From: Suttonella ornithocola
GTDB taxonomy: Bacteria > Pseudomonadota > Gammaproteobacteria > Cardiobacteriales > Cardiobacteriaceae
Direction: 5' to 3'
NCBI RefSeq assembly: GCF_001889065.1
Contig: NZ_LWHB01000088.1
Span: 1-14,547, forward strand
Length of the DNA stretch: 14,547 nucleotides
Below are positions 8,643 to 14,547 of this stretch, piece after piece (the stretch's first letter is position 1; each line of letters starts with the position of its first letter). A model generated the notes under the pieces. The model searched no databases. It was not told the DNA's origin and saw only the letters and a list, made by a program, of their open reading frames with translations. The translations under genes were made by a program, and so were the position numbers.

Positions 8643-8738
8643 TATAGTGCGATCAGCTAAAAAACAAAACATCCTATAGCCCTTATCTAGCCATTCTGGC
8701 GGTAGATAACGTTCTGTTTTTTAGCTGATTTTACTATA
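8643..8738. mobile_element. MITE-like palindromic element 2, related to the IS630 element at the right edge
   Basis: A 96-bp element with long terminal inverted repeats: TATAGT then ATCAGCTAAAAAACA (8652-8666) against TGTTTTTTAGCTGAT (8715-8729) then ACTATA (8733-8738). Fifteen bp pair perfectly and six more pair at the ends, separated by a 3-bp mismatch. The centre can form a further stem, TTATCTA/TAGATAA plus GCC/GGC. The left end TATAGTGCGATCAGCTAAAA matches the IS630 end at 14350-14369 at 18 of 20 positions; the right end matches at 17 of 20. TA-ending termini fit IS630-type insertion. It lies 7 nt from element 1. Confidence 0.72.
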
Positions 8739-8750
8739 GTTACTTGTCAA

Positions 8751-8770
8751 GAATTATTGCAGAATAATTC
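8751..8770. other. Small perfect hairpin, possible weak terminator
   Basis: GAATTATT-GCAG-AATAATTC is a perfect 8-bp stem with a 4-nt loop. It lies downstream of the minus-strand zinc-ribbon gene. The stem is AT-only and no T-run follows on either strand, so intrinsic termination would be weak. Confidence 0.25.
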
Positions 8771-8870
8771 AATATATTTTCAAACTACTATCATTTAAAT
8801 TATAAGTAATCGTCAAACTATTTTTAATATCTATCATTTGAAATATTTCCAAAATATCCTCTTTTTTAAA

Positions 8871-9077
8871 TTAATTTTTAAAAATTCTTTGAAATATATT
8901 TAAAATCTTAAAAGATAAATTTACATATTTAATCTGAATATAAATTTCATTACATCCGCATTGTGGGCACTTTCTAGGAATTGGTATGATTACATCACTT
9001 GAACCAAGAGAATAATGTGAACCACATTTTTTACAAACAGCATATCGTTCCTGACCTCTGGGTAATGGCATGACCAT
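8871..9077 (-). CDS. Small zinc-ribbon protein
   Basis: A 68-residue protein that I cannot assign to a named family. Cys15-x2-Cys18 (CKKCG) and Cys37-x2-Cys40 (CPQCG) form a typical zinc ribbon, with an extra Cys42. The C-terminal 25 residues are hydrophobic and basic (IQIKYVNLSFKILNIFQRIF) and could bind membrane, nucleic acid or a partner. The ATG lies 2 nt after the stop of the HEPN-like gene. Its AGGAG lies within that gene's last codons, so the two are co-transcribed and probably translationally coupled. Last gene of the minus-strand run. It may be an accessory to the HEPN-like protein. Confidence 0.75.
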   Translation of the reverse strand: MVMPLPRGQERYAVCKKCGSHYSLGSSDVIIPIPRKCPQCGCNEIYIQIKYVNLSFKILNIFQRIFKN

Positions 9078-9079
9078 AT

Positions 9080-9691
9080 CTACTCCTGCTCTTTAATCAA
9101 AGGATAAAAAGGCTTACCCCAATCTCGTTGAAGATTTTTCTTCATAATATCTATCATTAATGGAACAAAGATTGCTAAGATTTCTGAGCAATCTCGTACT
9201 TGCGGACGATTAACTGAGCTTGAAAAAGATGCTCCACCATGTATTATTTGATTATGCAAGGTATAAATACGATCAAATATTATAAATAATACTAAATCTG
9301 TATCTTGCTGAGCCAATGCTTTTTTAACTTTATCTTTTTCTGCTGCAAAATCCTCTAACCATACTTTTTCTTGAATTTTTCCATTATGAAAATCCCAAAA
9401 TGGTTGGAATACATATTTATTATCTAATAATACTCTAATATTTTTTGGAAAACGTTGCCAGATCAAATCATAAATAATATGCGCTTCATCCAGCGCAACT
9501 ATCTGCGTTAAAAATTGGCGCAGGTGGTTCTTATCACCTGCTACTATTCCAACATCGCAGGCATATGCTGCATTAAATGCAATCCACAGCGCAATAAAAC
9601 GTGTATCTTCATCTTCTGCATTTTCTGCTTTTTTTAGCCAACTCTCTGCGCGATTTAAGCGCAGAGATAGGTTGTCATTACCATTTGACAT
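9080..9691 (-). CDS. HEPN-like domain protein (catalytic arginine apparently substituted)
   Basis: A 203-residue all-helical protein resembling HEPN proteins (Apea-type or similar), which often act as RNases in defence and toxin systems. Family-like segments are RFIALWIAFNAAY (31-43), a C-terminal YTLHNQIIHGG (143-153) and NRPQVRD (161-167). HEPN RNases use R-x4-6-H, usually written RNQ..H in this position. Here the arginine position is His146 (codon CAT) and the histidine is His151, so RNase activity may be lost. I chose ATG 9691 over ATG 9697 because AGAGGA lies 6 nt before 9691 but is too close to 9697. A 134-nt gap separates it from the upstream gene, so it may have its own promoter. Confidence 0.72.
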   Translation of the reverse strand: MSNGNDNLSLRLNRAESWLKKAENAEDEDTRFIALWIAFNAAYACDVGIVAGDKNHLRQFLTQIVALDEAHIIYDLIWQRFPKNIRVLLDNKYVFQPFWDFHNGKIQEKVWLEDFAAEKDKVKKALAQQDTDLVLFIIFDRIYTLHNQIIHGGASFSSSVNRPQVRDCSEILAIFVPLMIDIMKKNLQRDWGKPFYPLIKEQE

Positions 9692-9722
9692 AAGCATTCC
9701 TCTTAATCAAGTAAAGGAACCA

Positions 9723-9814
9723 CTGATTAACTCATAAGCTAAAAGTATTTACTGCTTAACTATACGAAATTAACTATATAATTTTGGATTACTACAATAC
9801 AACAAGTTAATCAG
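9723..9814. repeat. 10-bp inverted repeat upstream of the HEPN-like gene
   Basis: CTGATTAACT at 9723-9732 and its exact complement AGTTAATCAG at 9805-9814 lie 72 nt apart. They bracket the candidate promoter in the gap between the immunity-like and HEPN-like genes. A similar CTTAATCAAG occurs at 9702-9711. The pair could be an operator or looping site, or chance in AT-rich DNA. Confidence 0.35.
9773..9802 (-). promoter_or_regulatory. Possible promoter for the HEPN-like and zinc-ribbon genes
   Basis: On the minus strand TTGTAT (9797-9802) is followed by TATATA (16-nt spacer) or TATAGT (18-nt spacer). It would leave a leader of about 75-80 nt before ATG 9691. The match is modest and the region is AT-rich. 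Confidence 0.3.
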
Positions 9815-9831
9815 CGCGTCCTAAAATCTCT

Positions 9832-10209
9832 CTAAATCAATCTGTCTTGTTCAGTCACTTGTATTTCAGGGAATAATAAAATAGCTATACCATTTTCAGG
9901 ATCCCAATCACAATTCGCGAGAATCCCATAGTCACCATTGCGTGCAAAATATATTGCTGTGTAATATATGTTACCCTCTGCATCTGTATGTGATTTCTGA
10001 TACTCCTTGAGAGTCTGACTTGCTTTTTTTAAATATTCCTCTTGTTCACCAATAAATGATTGATAACTCTTTCTTTGCGCATCTGTAGGTTGTTCTTCAT
10101 CAAAAGCATCAAAAATAGCTTCCAAATGCTGCCCACAAATCTCTATGCTTTTGCGCCAGCCATAATCAAATTTTAAATCTCCTAGAATAGTGTCCTGTAA
10201 TGTTTTCAT
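9832..10209 (-). CDS. Probable immunity protein (DUF6985/DUF2004-like)
   Basis: A 125-residue soluble protein with no signal peptide or membrane helix. The N-terminus ILGDLKFDYGWRKS and the C-terminal DYGILANCDWDPENGIAILL resemble small DUF6985/DUF2004-type proteins, which are often found beside toxin genes. It starts 14 nt after the stop of the HNH nuclease gene, behind a good AGGAG (10216-10220). That position is typical of an immunity gene following its toxin. I infer that it protects against the nuclease encoded just upstream. The family name is from memory of the motif and needs a profile search. It ends 134 nt before the next start. Confidence 0.65.
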   Translation of the reverse strand: MKTLQDTILGDLKFDYGWRKSIEICGQHLEAIFDAFDEEQPTDAQRKSYQSFIGEQEEYLKKASQTLKEYQKSHTDAEGNIYYTAIYFARNGDYGILANCDWDPENGIAILLFPEIQVTEQDRLI

Positions 10210-10223
10210 TTTTTATCTCCTAA

Positions 10224-10751
10224 TTATGAATTTGATTTTTTTGCTTCAGAAATACCACCAGTATGAGGAATATTGTTGTGTATTTCTTTAGGCACTAATT
10301 CCATCGTTTTACAGTCTTTGCATTCATGCCAAGTGTAACCTTCTTTTTGTCGCATTTCTTTCACTTCGCGAGGCGTAATACCCAGTTTTTCTGCCAATTT
10401 TTCATCAGCTTGAGCAAAATTTTTGCTTCTATCTGTTGTAAAATTATCAATTTCAACCCTTTCTTTTACTACTGGAGAAAAATCTGGATCTCCTTCTTTG
10501 AATTCAATTCCATCTATTTTATATTTTGCTAAAAGTTCAGCCCATGTTTGTTCTAATACATTATCTTTTTTAGGGATAAAATCTGGGTTAGGTAGCCATT
10601 TTCCATCACCCGGAATATCTTGCCAGCGCCCACCTTCTCTAGGCAGAAACCCTTTTGCTATATCACAAATTCCCGGTTCATCTGCTTGCTTAATTTGCTC
10701 TAGCGGTTGACGGAATAAGTGGCTTTGTTCAAGACTAAATTTATCAATCAT
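10224..10751 (-). CDS. HNH/Endo VII-fold nuclease toxin
   Basis: A 175-residue protein whose C-terminal half resembles the HNH/Endo VII (WHH/LHH-type) nuclease domains of polymorphic toxins. The signature is YTWHECKDCKTMELVPKEIH (139-158) followed by PHTGGIS, with likely metal or catalytic residues His142, Glu143, His158 and His163. Preceding segments also typical of such tips are GDGKWLPNPDFIP (48-60), GDPDFSPVV (87-95) and TDRSKNFAQAD (106-116). It probably cuts DNA. There is no signal peptide, PAAR, RHS or other delivery domain. I place the start at ATG 10751, which overlaps the HerA-type stop (ATGA) behind AAGGAGAAAG. An in-frame TTG at 10772 lacks support. The gene downstream is a likely immunity gene. 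Confidence 0.78.
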   Translation of the reverse strand: MIDKFSLEQSHLFRQPLEQIKQADEPGICDIAKGFLPREGGRWQDIPGDGKWLPNPDFIPKKDNVLEQTWAELLAKYKIDGIEFKEGDPDFSPVVKERVEIDNFTTDRSKNFAQADEKLAEKLGITPREVKEMRQKEGYTWHECKDCKTMELVPKEIHNNIPHTGGISEAKKSNS

Positions 10752-11629
10752 GATCTTTCTCCTTTTGACCAATCTATGTAATTTGCTTCATCTAAACGAT
10801 TTTCCAGCGTCGCTGCTTTAAATAAACAATGCGTCATCTGGCGGGCAAGCTCATTACCACCGCGCAATTGCGACTCTATTTGGTGGGTTAGTTGTTCAGA
10901 AATTTTACTTGCTTGGCTAAAGTCAATCAGCGGAGCGTCGATTAGCTGAGAAGCCAGTGGGGCAATTTCCGCAAAATTAAGTTTCGCAGCCAGTAGTTCA
11001 CCGTGTTCTCGGTAATAATCACAATGACGTTTCAGTGCAATACGAGAGGCTCCAGATAATGACGCATAGGCTAAACCTTGCTCCACTGCATCAGGTTCAA
11101 TAATGCTATGTAAGGTAAGTCGATGATCAAGCAATAAGCGCGCTGCTTGTCGTCGCCATTTCGTTTTATCAAATACTACTGTGCTGCTATCAGGATGATA
11201 TTGATATAACTGCTGCTCAGTTGAAGATTGATGATGAGCAATCTTGCATAATACAGGCTCTAACCAATCATTTTGATACACCACAGCAACGCCTTTCGGA
11301 AGTTTGGCTAACTCTATGAGTTGTTCATTAGTCATACCCGCAGATTTCCCAGCTAATTGACGATCTGCTTCATCTGGCAGACGCATAATAATTTTTGTAT
11401 TGGTATTACGAATAGCGGCAATATCTACGGCATTAGGCGATTGGTCGGCGATGATAAATCCTTCCCCATAAGTCCGCATTTCTGCAATCGCATTGGCAAG
11501 CATCTCTACCGATTTTGCGGCTAAGGTTGAGCCTGTTGCAGCTTCTGTTTGACTATTGCGCAAAATATTGTGCGCTTCTTCTAATACCGTAACATGGCGT
11601 AACGGTGAATTTATCTCTCCTGAAACCAA
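10748..11629 (-). pseudogene. HerA-type ATPase, C-terminal part after the amber codon
   Basis: This continues the ATPase encoded at 11645-14077 in exactly the same frame, after the TAG at 11645-11647. It contains Walker B (HVTVLEEAHN, Glu833-Glu834 in full-length numbering), AIAEMRTYGEGFIIADQSP, the sensor-like RNTNTKIIMRLPD and LPKGVAVVYQ, all typical of HerA/FtsK-superfamily ATPases. The rest (about 170 residues) is helical and unassigned. Without the amber codon the protein would be 1109 residues. The first possible restart is TTG 11629, with no obvious ribosome site, so separate translation is doubtful. The sequence is otherwise undamaged, so the stop is recent, suppressed or read through. 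Its TGA overlaps the ATG of the nuclease gene. Confidence 0.8.
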
Positions 11630-11644
11630 GCAATATTCACTGAG

Positions 11645-14077
11645 CTACATCACTAAAAGTCCCATGAGAAGTGACTTCGTTTCCTGAGCGCCAATACGGC
11701 TTAAATCAATAATCGTTGACTGTTCAAAAAGGGTTGCTAACGGCAAAGCATGGTCAGTGAATATCATGCCATTTAAACCATTAGTAAGCGATTTAACCCG
11801 AGTAACCAATGCCCCAGTGTAATTTCCTTTTACTTCAGCAGAATAAGCAGATTGATTAATCACCACTTCTAGCTTGCTGAGTAAATCCTTAAAATTCGGG
11901 TAAACTGGCTCAGCCAATAAACTTTGTGATTGTTCTAAATCCCAACCGCAAGCCTGATAAGACTGCAAGATGGCTTCCTTCAATACAGCGGGCATCGCAT
12001 CATACATCGTCCAACAAACATTAAATATTTCAATGAGACGGTCAATATGCTCTAAGACATGAATGCCTTTAGGAAAATAAAACGGATTAACGGTCAATAA
12101 AGGCGCATATTGCGGATTACTGCCATAAACTTGAACATCCTTTTGATTGCCAAAAACATGTTTATATTCACCTTTTGCAGGTTCAATGACTAAAAATGGA
12201 ATATCTTGCTTTTGTAACTCGCTAAGCAAATGATAAATTGTGTTACTTTTACCAGAGCCTGTTGAACCGCTAACAAAAACATGCGAAGCAAGATGGTTGG
12301 TCGTTAAATGAACTTCTTGTGGCAAATCTTTCAATAAATGGCGTAAATGCCCCAGACAAATCGTAGAATTTTTGTCTGTCGAAAAGCCACCATCTTGCAA
12401 AGTTACCTGCCGACCAAAGCGTTGTGCCTCAACCACCGTAATTCCTGAAATAGAACGGCGCGGTAAGCAAAGCTGCAATGCCAACTCTTTTCCTGAAATT
12501 AATGTTGCAGGCGATAGTTCTATCTCTCGATTTTCACCAAAAAGATTTTTCGCTTTGAGCTTAGGATGGCGGAGCGCTTTTAACCAGTTAACCACTTCTC
12601 TTTTTTGCTCAGGTTTACTCCAAGTGGTAACAGCAAAATTCTCTGTATGTGATTCATTACCTCGCGTCAGGCTTAAAAAGTGGCGTGCCAGTGTTTGGCT
12701 AGTAACAGGATTATCGGCAAAAAAATACGCAGCAGATAACCAACCACCATAGCGCTTCGCCTCATCTAAGCGCTCTAAATTCACTTCAATGCGCTTTAAC
12801 ATTTGCCCAATGCTTTTATCAACTTGCTCAATATTAAATTGCACACTGTTGCCTTGAGATTGCCCATCATTACGTCCCGTTGTAACACCTTGCGTTTGAG
12901 TGGTTCCATGACTGGTAGCTGTTGAATGGCTTTGATTGGTAGAAGTTGAATGACTTTTACTGGTTCCAGAGCTTGTGCTATTCGCGATTGATTCACTAGT
13001 TCCTGTAGTTACGGTCGTGCCTTTAGTATGACTGCCCTCTCCTCCTAAAAGCGCTCCACTAAACTCTCTACCAAGTGCTTGTCCTGCTATCATTCCTATT
13101 GGACCACCCGCCGCTCCAAGAGCACTCCCTACCAAACCACCTAAATATCCAGCCGCTTTAGCAAGCCGATTTTCTTTAGTAACACTTTGTGAGGAAGCTG
13201 TTGAAGTGCTTGTTCCTGTAGTATGCGTAGTAGATTGTGTTTTGCTTGTTCCCGTTGTGTGTGTTTCACTTGTCCCTGTGGTTTGTGTTTCACTTAAAGT
13301 TTTAGTCAACGATTTACTCAAATTCTCGCTAAAACTTTGGGTAACTGAAACAGAAGCATTCTCGCCATAGCTAATTTGTTGTTTAAGTAGAGGAGAGATT
13401 TGCGTTGCAGTTTGCTCATAATGTAGGCGCACCCGCGCTAACTCTTCAGGGGCAATCGATTCCGCTAATAATAATGCTTTGTATTTATGTCCTGACTTCA
13501 TTCCTTCAGCAGCATCAATAAAATGCTCTAGTCCTTGCATAAAATATTCACGCTCATCAACGGCTAATGAAGGCACTGAGCTAACGGCTGAAACCGCACT
13601 AGATTTATCTAAACTCGAAAGAATTTCTAGCGTTTCTTGATTATCTTGAATTTCTCTTAGCTGACTGCCAGCAAAATGCCCATAAAAAGCATTTTGCAAA
13701 GAATCACCAGCAATCTTTCCTCGAAAACCCGCGCCCATTGCGCCGATGTAAAGATGGGTTTCCTCACCATCACAATCCAATAAAAAACAAACCGTAAATC
13801 CCGCGCTATTAAGCGTGCCATAAGCGGCTGTAGCGCTCTCTAATATGGCTTGCTTATGCTCAAAGACTAAACGCTCAACATGGAAAAAGCGAATATCGCT
13901 TCCAATCATTTCTAAAGATAACGGTTTATGAATACTGATATCTTGAATAGGAAACTGATTTAGCTGTTGTAAATAGGTTTTATTTAAAAAATCATGACTA
14001 TATTGAAGCGCAAATTGTGCTTTTTCCACAGTTTGCAACACTCGATTGGACGATAAAGTATTTGTCGGTAAACTCAT
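11645..14077 (-). CDS. HerA/FtsK-type ATPase, N-terminal 810 residues ending at an in-frame amber codon
   Basis: Large P-loop ATPase of the HerA/FtsK superfamily, hexameric motors that move DNA or protein. I use ATG 14077, with GAGGA 6 nt upstream, not the in-frame GTG 14089. Residues 1-240 are an unassigned N-terminal region. Residues about 244-303 and 350-413 are Ser/Thr/Gly-rich tracts (TTGTS repeats). Between them lies a glycine-zipper-like hydrophobic stretch at about 306-346 (GYLGGLVGSALGAAGG, GMIAGQALG). Walker A is GSTGSGKS with Lys610, followed by FLVIEPAKGEYKHVFG. The frame stops at TAG (codon 811) before Walker B, so this product alone should lack ATPase activity. Partners are probably the small membrane protein 28 nt upstream and the HNH nuclease downstream. 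DNA pumping in defence or toxin export are both possible. Confidence 0.82.
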   Translation of the reverse strand: MSLPTNTLSSNRVLQTVEKAQFALQYSHDFLNKTYLQQLNQFPIQDISIHKPLSLEMIGSDIRFFHVERLVFEHKQAILESATAAYGTLNSAGFTVCFLLDCDGEETHLYIGAMGAGFRGKIAGDSLQNAFYGHFAGSQLREIQDNQETLEILSSLDKSSAVSAVSSVPSLAVDEREYFMQGLEHFIDAAEGMKSGHKYKALLLAESIAPEELARVRLHYEQTATQISPLLKQQISYGENASVSVTQSFSENLSKSLTKTLSETQTTGTSETHTTGTSKTQSTTHTTGTSTSTASSQSVTKENRLAKAAGYLGGLVGSALGAAGGPIGMIAGQALGREFSGALLGGEGSHTKGTTVTTGTSESIANSTSSGTSKSHSTSTNQSHSTATSHGTTQTQGVTTGRNDGQSQGNSVQFNIEQVDKSIGQMLKRIEVNLERLDEAKRYGGWLSAAYFFADNPVTSQTLARHFLSLTRGNESHTENFAVTTWSKPEQKREVVNWLKALRHPKLKAKNLFGENREIELSPATLISGKELALQLCLPRRSISGITVVEAQRFGRQVTLQDGGFSTDKNSTICLGHLRHLLKDLPQEVHLTTNHLASHVFVSGSTGSGKSNTIYHLLSELQKQDIPFLVIEPAKGEYKHVFGNQKDVQVYGSNPQYAPLLTVNPFYFPKGIHVLEHIDRLIEIFNVCWTMYDAMPAVLKEAILQSYQACGWDLEQSQSLLAEPVYPNFKDLLSKLEVVINQSAYSAEVKGNYTGALVTRVKSLTNGLNGMIFTDHALPLATLFEQSTIIDLSRIGAQETKSLLMGLLVM
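12840..13346 (-). repeat. Ser/Thr/Gly-rich repeat tracts within the HerA-type gene
   Basis: Two low-complexity coding tracts (13346-13170 and 13030-12840) flank the glycine-zipper segment. The first contains a degenerate array of TTGTS-E/K-T units at 13207-13302, where GTGTTTCACTTGTCCC-like units recur on the plus strand. The protein alternates T, S, G with scattered H, Q and K. Such tracts are prone to slippage and copy-number change. Confidence 0.7.
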
Positions 14078-14105
14078 TTTTTTCCTCACTGATATAAATA
14101 CGGTC

Positions 14106-14363
14106 TTACTCTCGGAAAAGCATCAGTAGCACCCCAAGGGCTGCCAATACCGCACCACCAATTATGGCGACCGTTTTGATGAAATCCTTTTGCGAATCCT
14201 CTGAATGAATCGGTTGGTCTTTTGTATGAAATGGTTGCTGAGAACCGCTGCTTTTAGGTCGTTCATATGGCACATCATCAGAAACAGCATCATTACTAGG
14301 CGACTCAACGATGATACGCTTAAAGCGTTCATCACCCTGTTTAGCAAGATATAGTGCAATCAT
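14106..14363 (-). CDS. Small tail-anchored membrane protein, start codon inside the IS630 end
   Basis: An 85-residue protein of unknown family. Residues 1-60 are polar and probably disordered, with many Ser, Asp and Pro. Residues about 62-83 form one membrane helix (FIKTVAIIGGAVLAALGVLL) ending in FRE, so it should be tail-anchored. The only usable start, ATG 14361-14363, lies in the terminal repeat of the IS630 element and overlaps the transposase stop (ATGA); a TAG sits directly upstream in frame. The first four or five codons are therefore IS sequence, and the original N-terminus may have been lost. No clear ribosome site precedes it. It lies 28 nt before the HerA-type ATG and may be that ATPase's membrane partner (inference). 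Confidence 0.55.
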   Translation of the reverse strand: MIALYLAKQGDERFKRIIVESPSNDAVSDDVPYERPKSSGSQQPFHTKDQPIHSEDSQKDFIKTVAIIGGAVLAALGVLLMLFRE

Positions 14364-14547
14364 CTAAAACCCAACCCAATCCAAAGCAGATAAAAGCATA
14401 AAGTATCAATACAATCCATCCGCCATTCTTTGCTATTTGCTTAATCCAAGCCCACATCTTTTCAATAGGATTTAAGTCTGGACTATAAGGGGGTAACCAA
14501 ACTATCTCATGCCCATGCTCTTCAATGATTGCTTGAATATCACTGCG
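14350..14547 (-). mobile_element. IS630-family insertion sequence, right end (continues beyond window)
   Basis: The terminal inverted repeat begins TATAGTGCAATCATCTAAAA at 14350-14369, directly next to non-IS sequence. The end of the transposase gene lies inside the repeat. TATA at the boundary fits TA-target insertion. The other end lies outside the window, so I cannot tell whether the element is complete. The repeat nearly matches both ends of the palindromic element at 8643-8738. Confidence 0.75.
14360..14547 (-). pseudogene. IS630-family transposase, C-terminal part, probable 1-nt frameshift
   Basis: DDE transposase that cuts and pastes the IS. From the right edge the frame reads EEHGHEIVWLPPYSPDLNPIEKMWAWIKQ, the classical IS630/Tc1 segment with the catalytic glutamate in NPIEKMW. 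Beyond WIKQ this frame turns into an unlikely hydrophobic run and ends at 14341-14343. The neighbouring frame continues NSKEWRMDCIDTLCFYLLW and ends at TGA 14360-14362, inside the terminal repeat; that looks like a real IS630 C-terminus. The switch falls at the A-run on the minus strand at 14436-14438 (CAAATAGC), so one A has probably been lost. A sequencing error or programmed shift is possible. The N-terminal part is outside the window. Confidence 0.75.

Larger units (their letters stand above)
8383..8870. other. Gene-free AT-rich junction between convergent genes
   Basis: No credible gene in this 488-bp stretch. It separates the plus-strand tgpA operon from the minus-strand accessory genes. 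The middle is filled by two palindromic elements (8528-8635 and 8643-8738). The left flank (8383-8527) is AT-rich with nothing recognisable. The right flank has one small hairpin (8751-8770) and two copies of CTATCATTT (8788 and 8831), probably chance in such AT-rich sequence. No independent terminator was seen for either gene, so the palindromes may do that job. Confidence 0.7.

Noticed and set aside
8643..8738. Integron attC site as an explanation of the second palindrome
   Set aside because: No GTTRRRY/RYYYAAC core sites in the right places and no cassette arrangement. The ends match the IS630 terminal repeat instead.
8788..8839. Repeated CTATCATTT as a possible CRISPR-like or direct-repeat array
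   Set aside because: Only two 9-bp copies in very AT-rich DNA, with no further copies and no regular spacing.
10423..10710. 95-residue plus-strand open frame opposite the HNH nuclease gene
   Set aside because: Fully antisense to a gene with a clear nuclease signature and without its own motif.
12372..12752. 126-residue plus-strand open frame inside the HerA-type gene
   Set aside because: Antisense to conserved ATPase sequence near Walker A. Composition is that of a shadow frame.

Overview
The window looks like chromosomal DNA from a low-GC gammaproteobacterium. A FimV/HubP-type polar protein next to truA and the moxR-DUF58-tgpA operon both point to that class, and FimV suggests type IV pili or polar assembly. 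A Cardiobacteriales-like or Moraxellaceae-like host would fit the AT-rich composition, but the genus is a guess.

Left half (1-8382), all plus strand, housekeeping. The end of lysA (diaminopimelate decarboxylase) is followed by fimV behind its own promoter. truA (tRNA pseudouridine synthase) starts 5 nt after fimV. A second promoter precedes a tight three-gene operon: a MoxR-type AAA+ ATPase, a DUF58 membrane protein and a TgpA-type membrane transglutaminase-like protein. Its genes overlap by 1 and 4 nt. The set is probably an envelope-associated chaperone/assembly system.

Junction (8383-8870), AT-rich and gene-free, between convergent genes. It holds two adjacent palindromic MITE-like elements of about 100 bp, both with TATAG...CTATA ends.

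Right part (8871-14547), all minus strand, accessory. In transcription order: the end of an IS630-family element with a probably frameshifted transposase, a small tail-anchored membrane protein, a large HerA/FtsK-type ATPase interrupted by one in-frame amber codon, an HNH/Endo VII-fold nuclease toxin whose ATG overlaps the ATPase stop, a likely immunity protein, a HEPN-like protein with a substituted catalytic arginine, and a four-cysteine zinc-ribbon protein. The close spacing suggests one or two transcripts. I infer a toxin-immunity or conflict module linked to a HerA ATPase, now partly decayed.

The clearest new link is between the two edges of the accessory part. The terminal repeat of the IS630 element (from 14350) matches both ends of the second palindrome (8643-8738) at 17-18 of 20 positions, so that palindrome is very likely a non-autonomous derivative of this IS. 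The same IS end also supplies the start codon of the small membrane protein gene.
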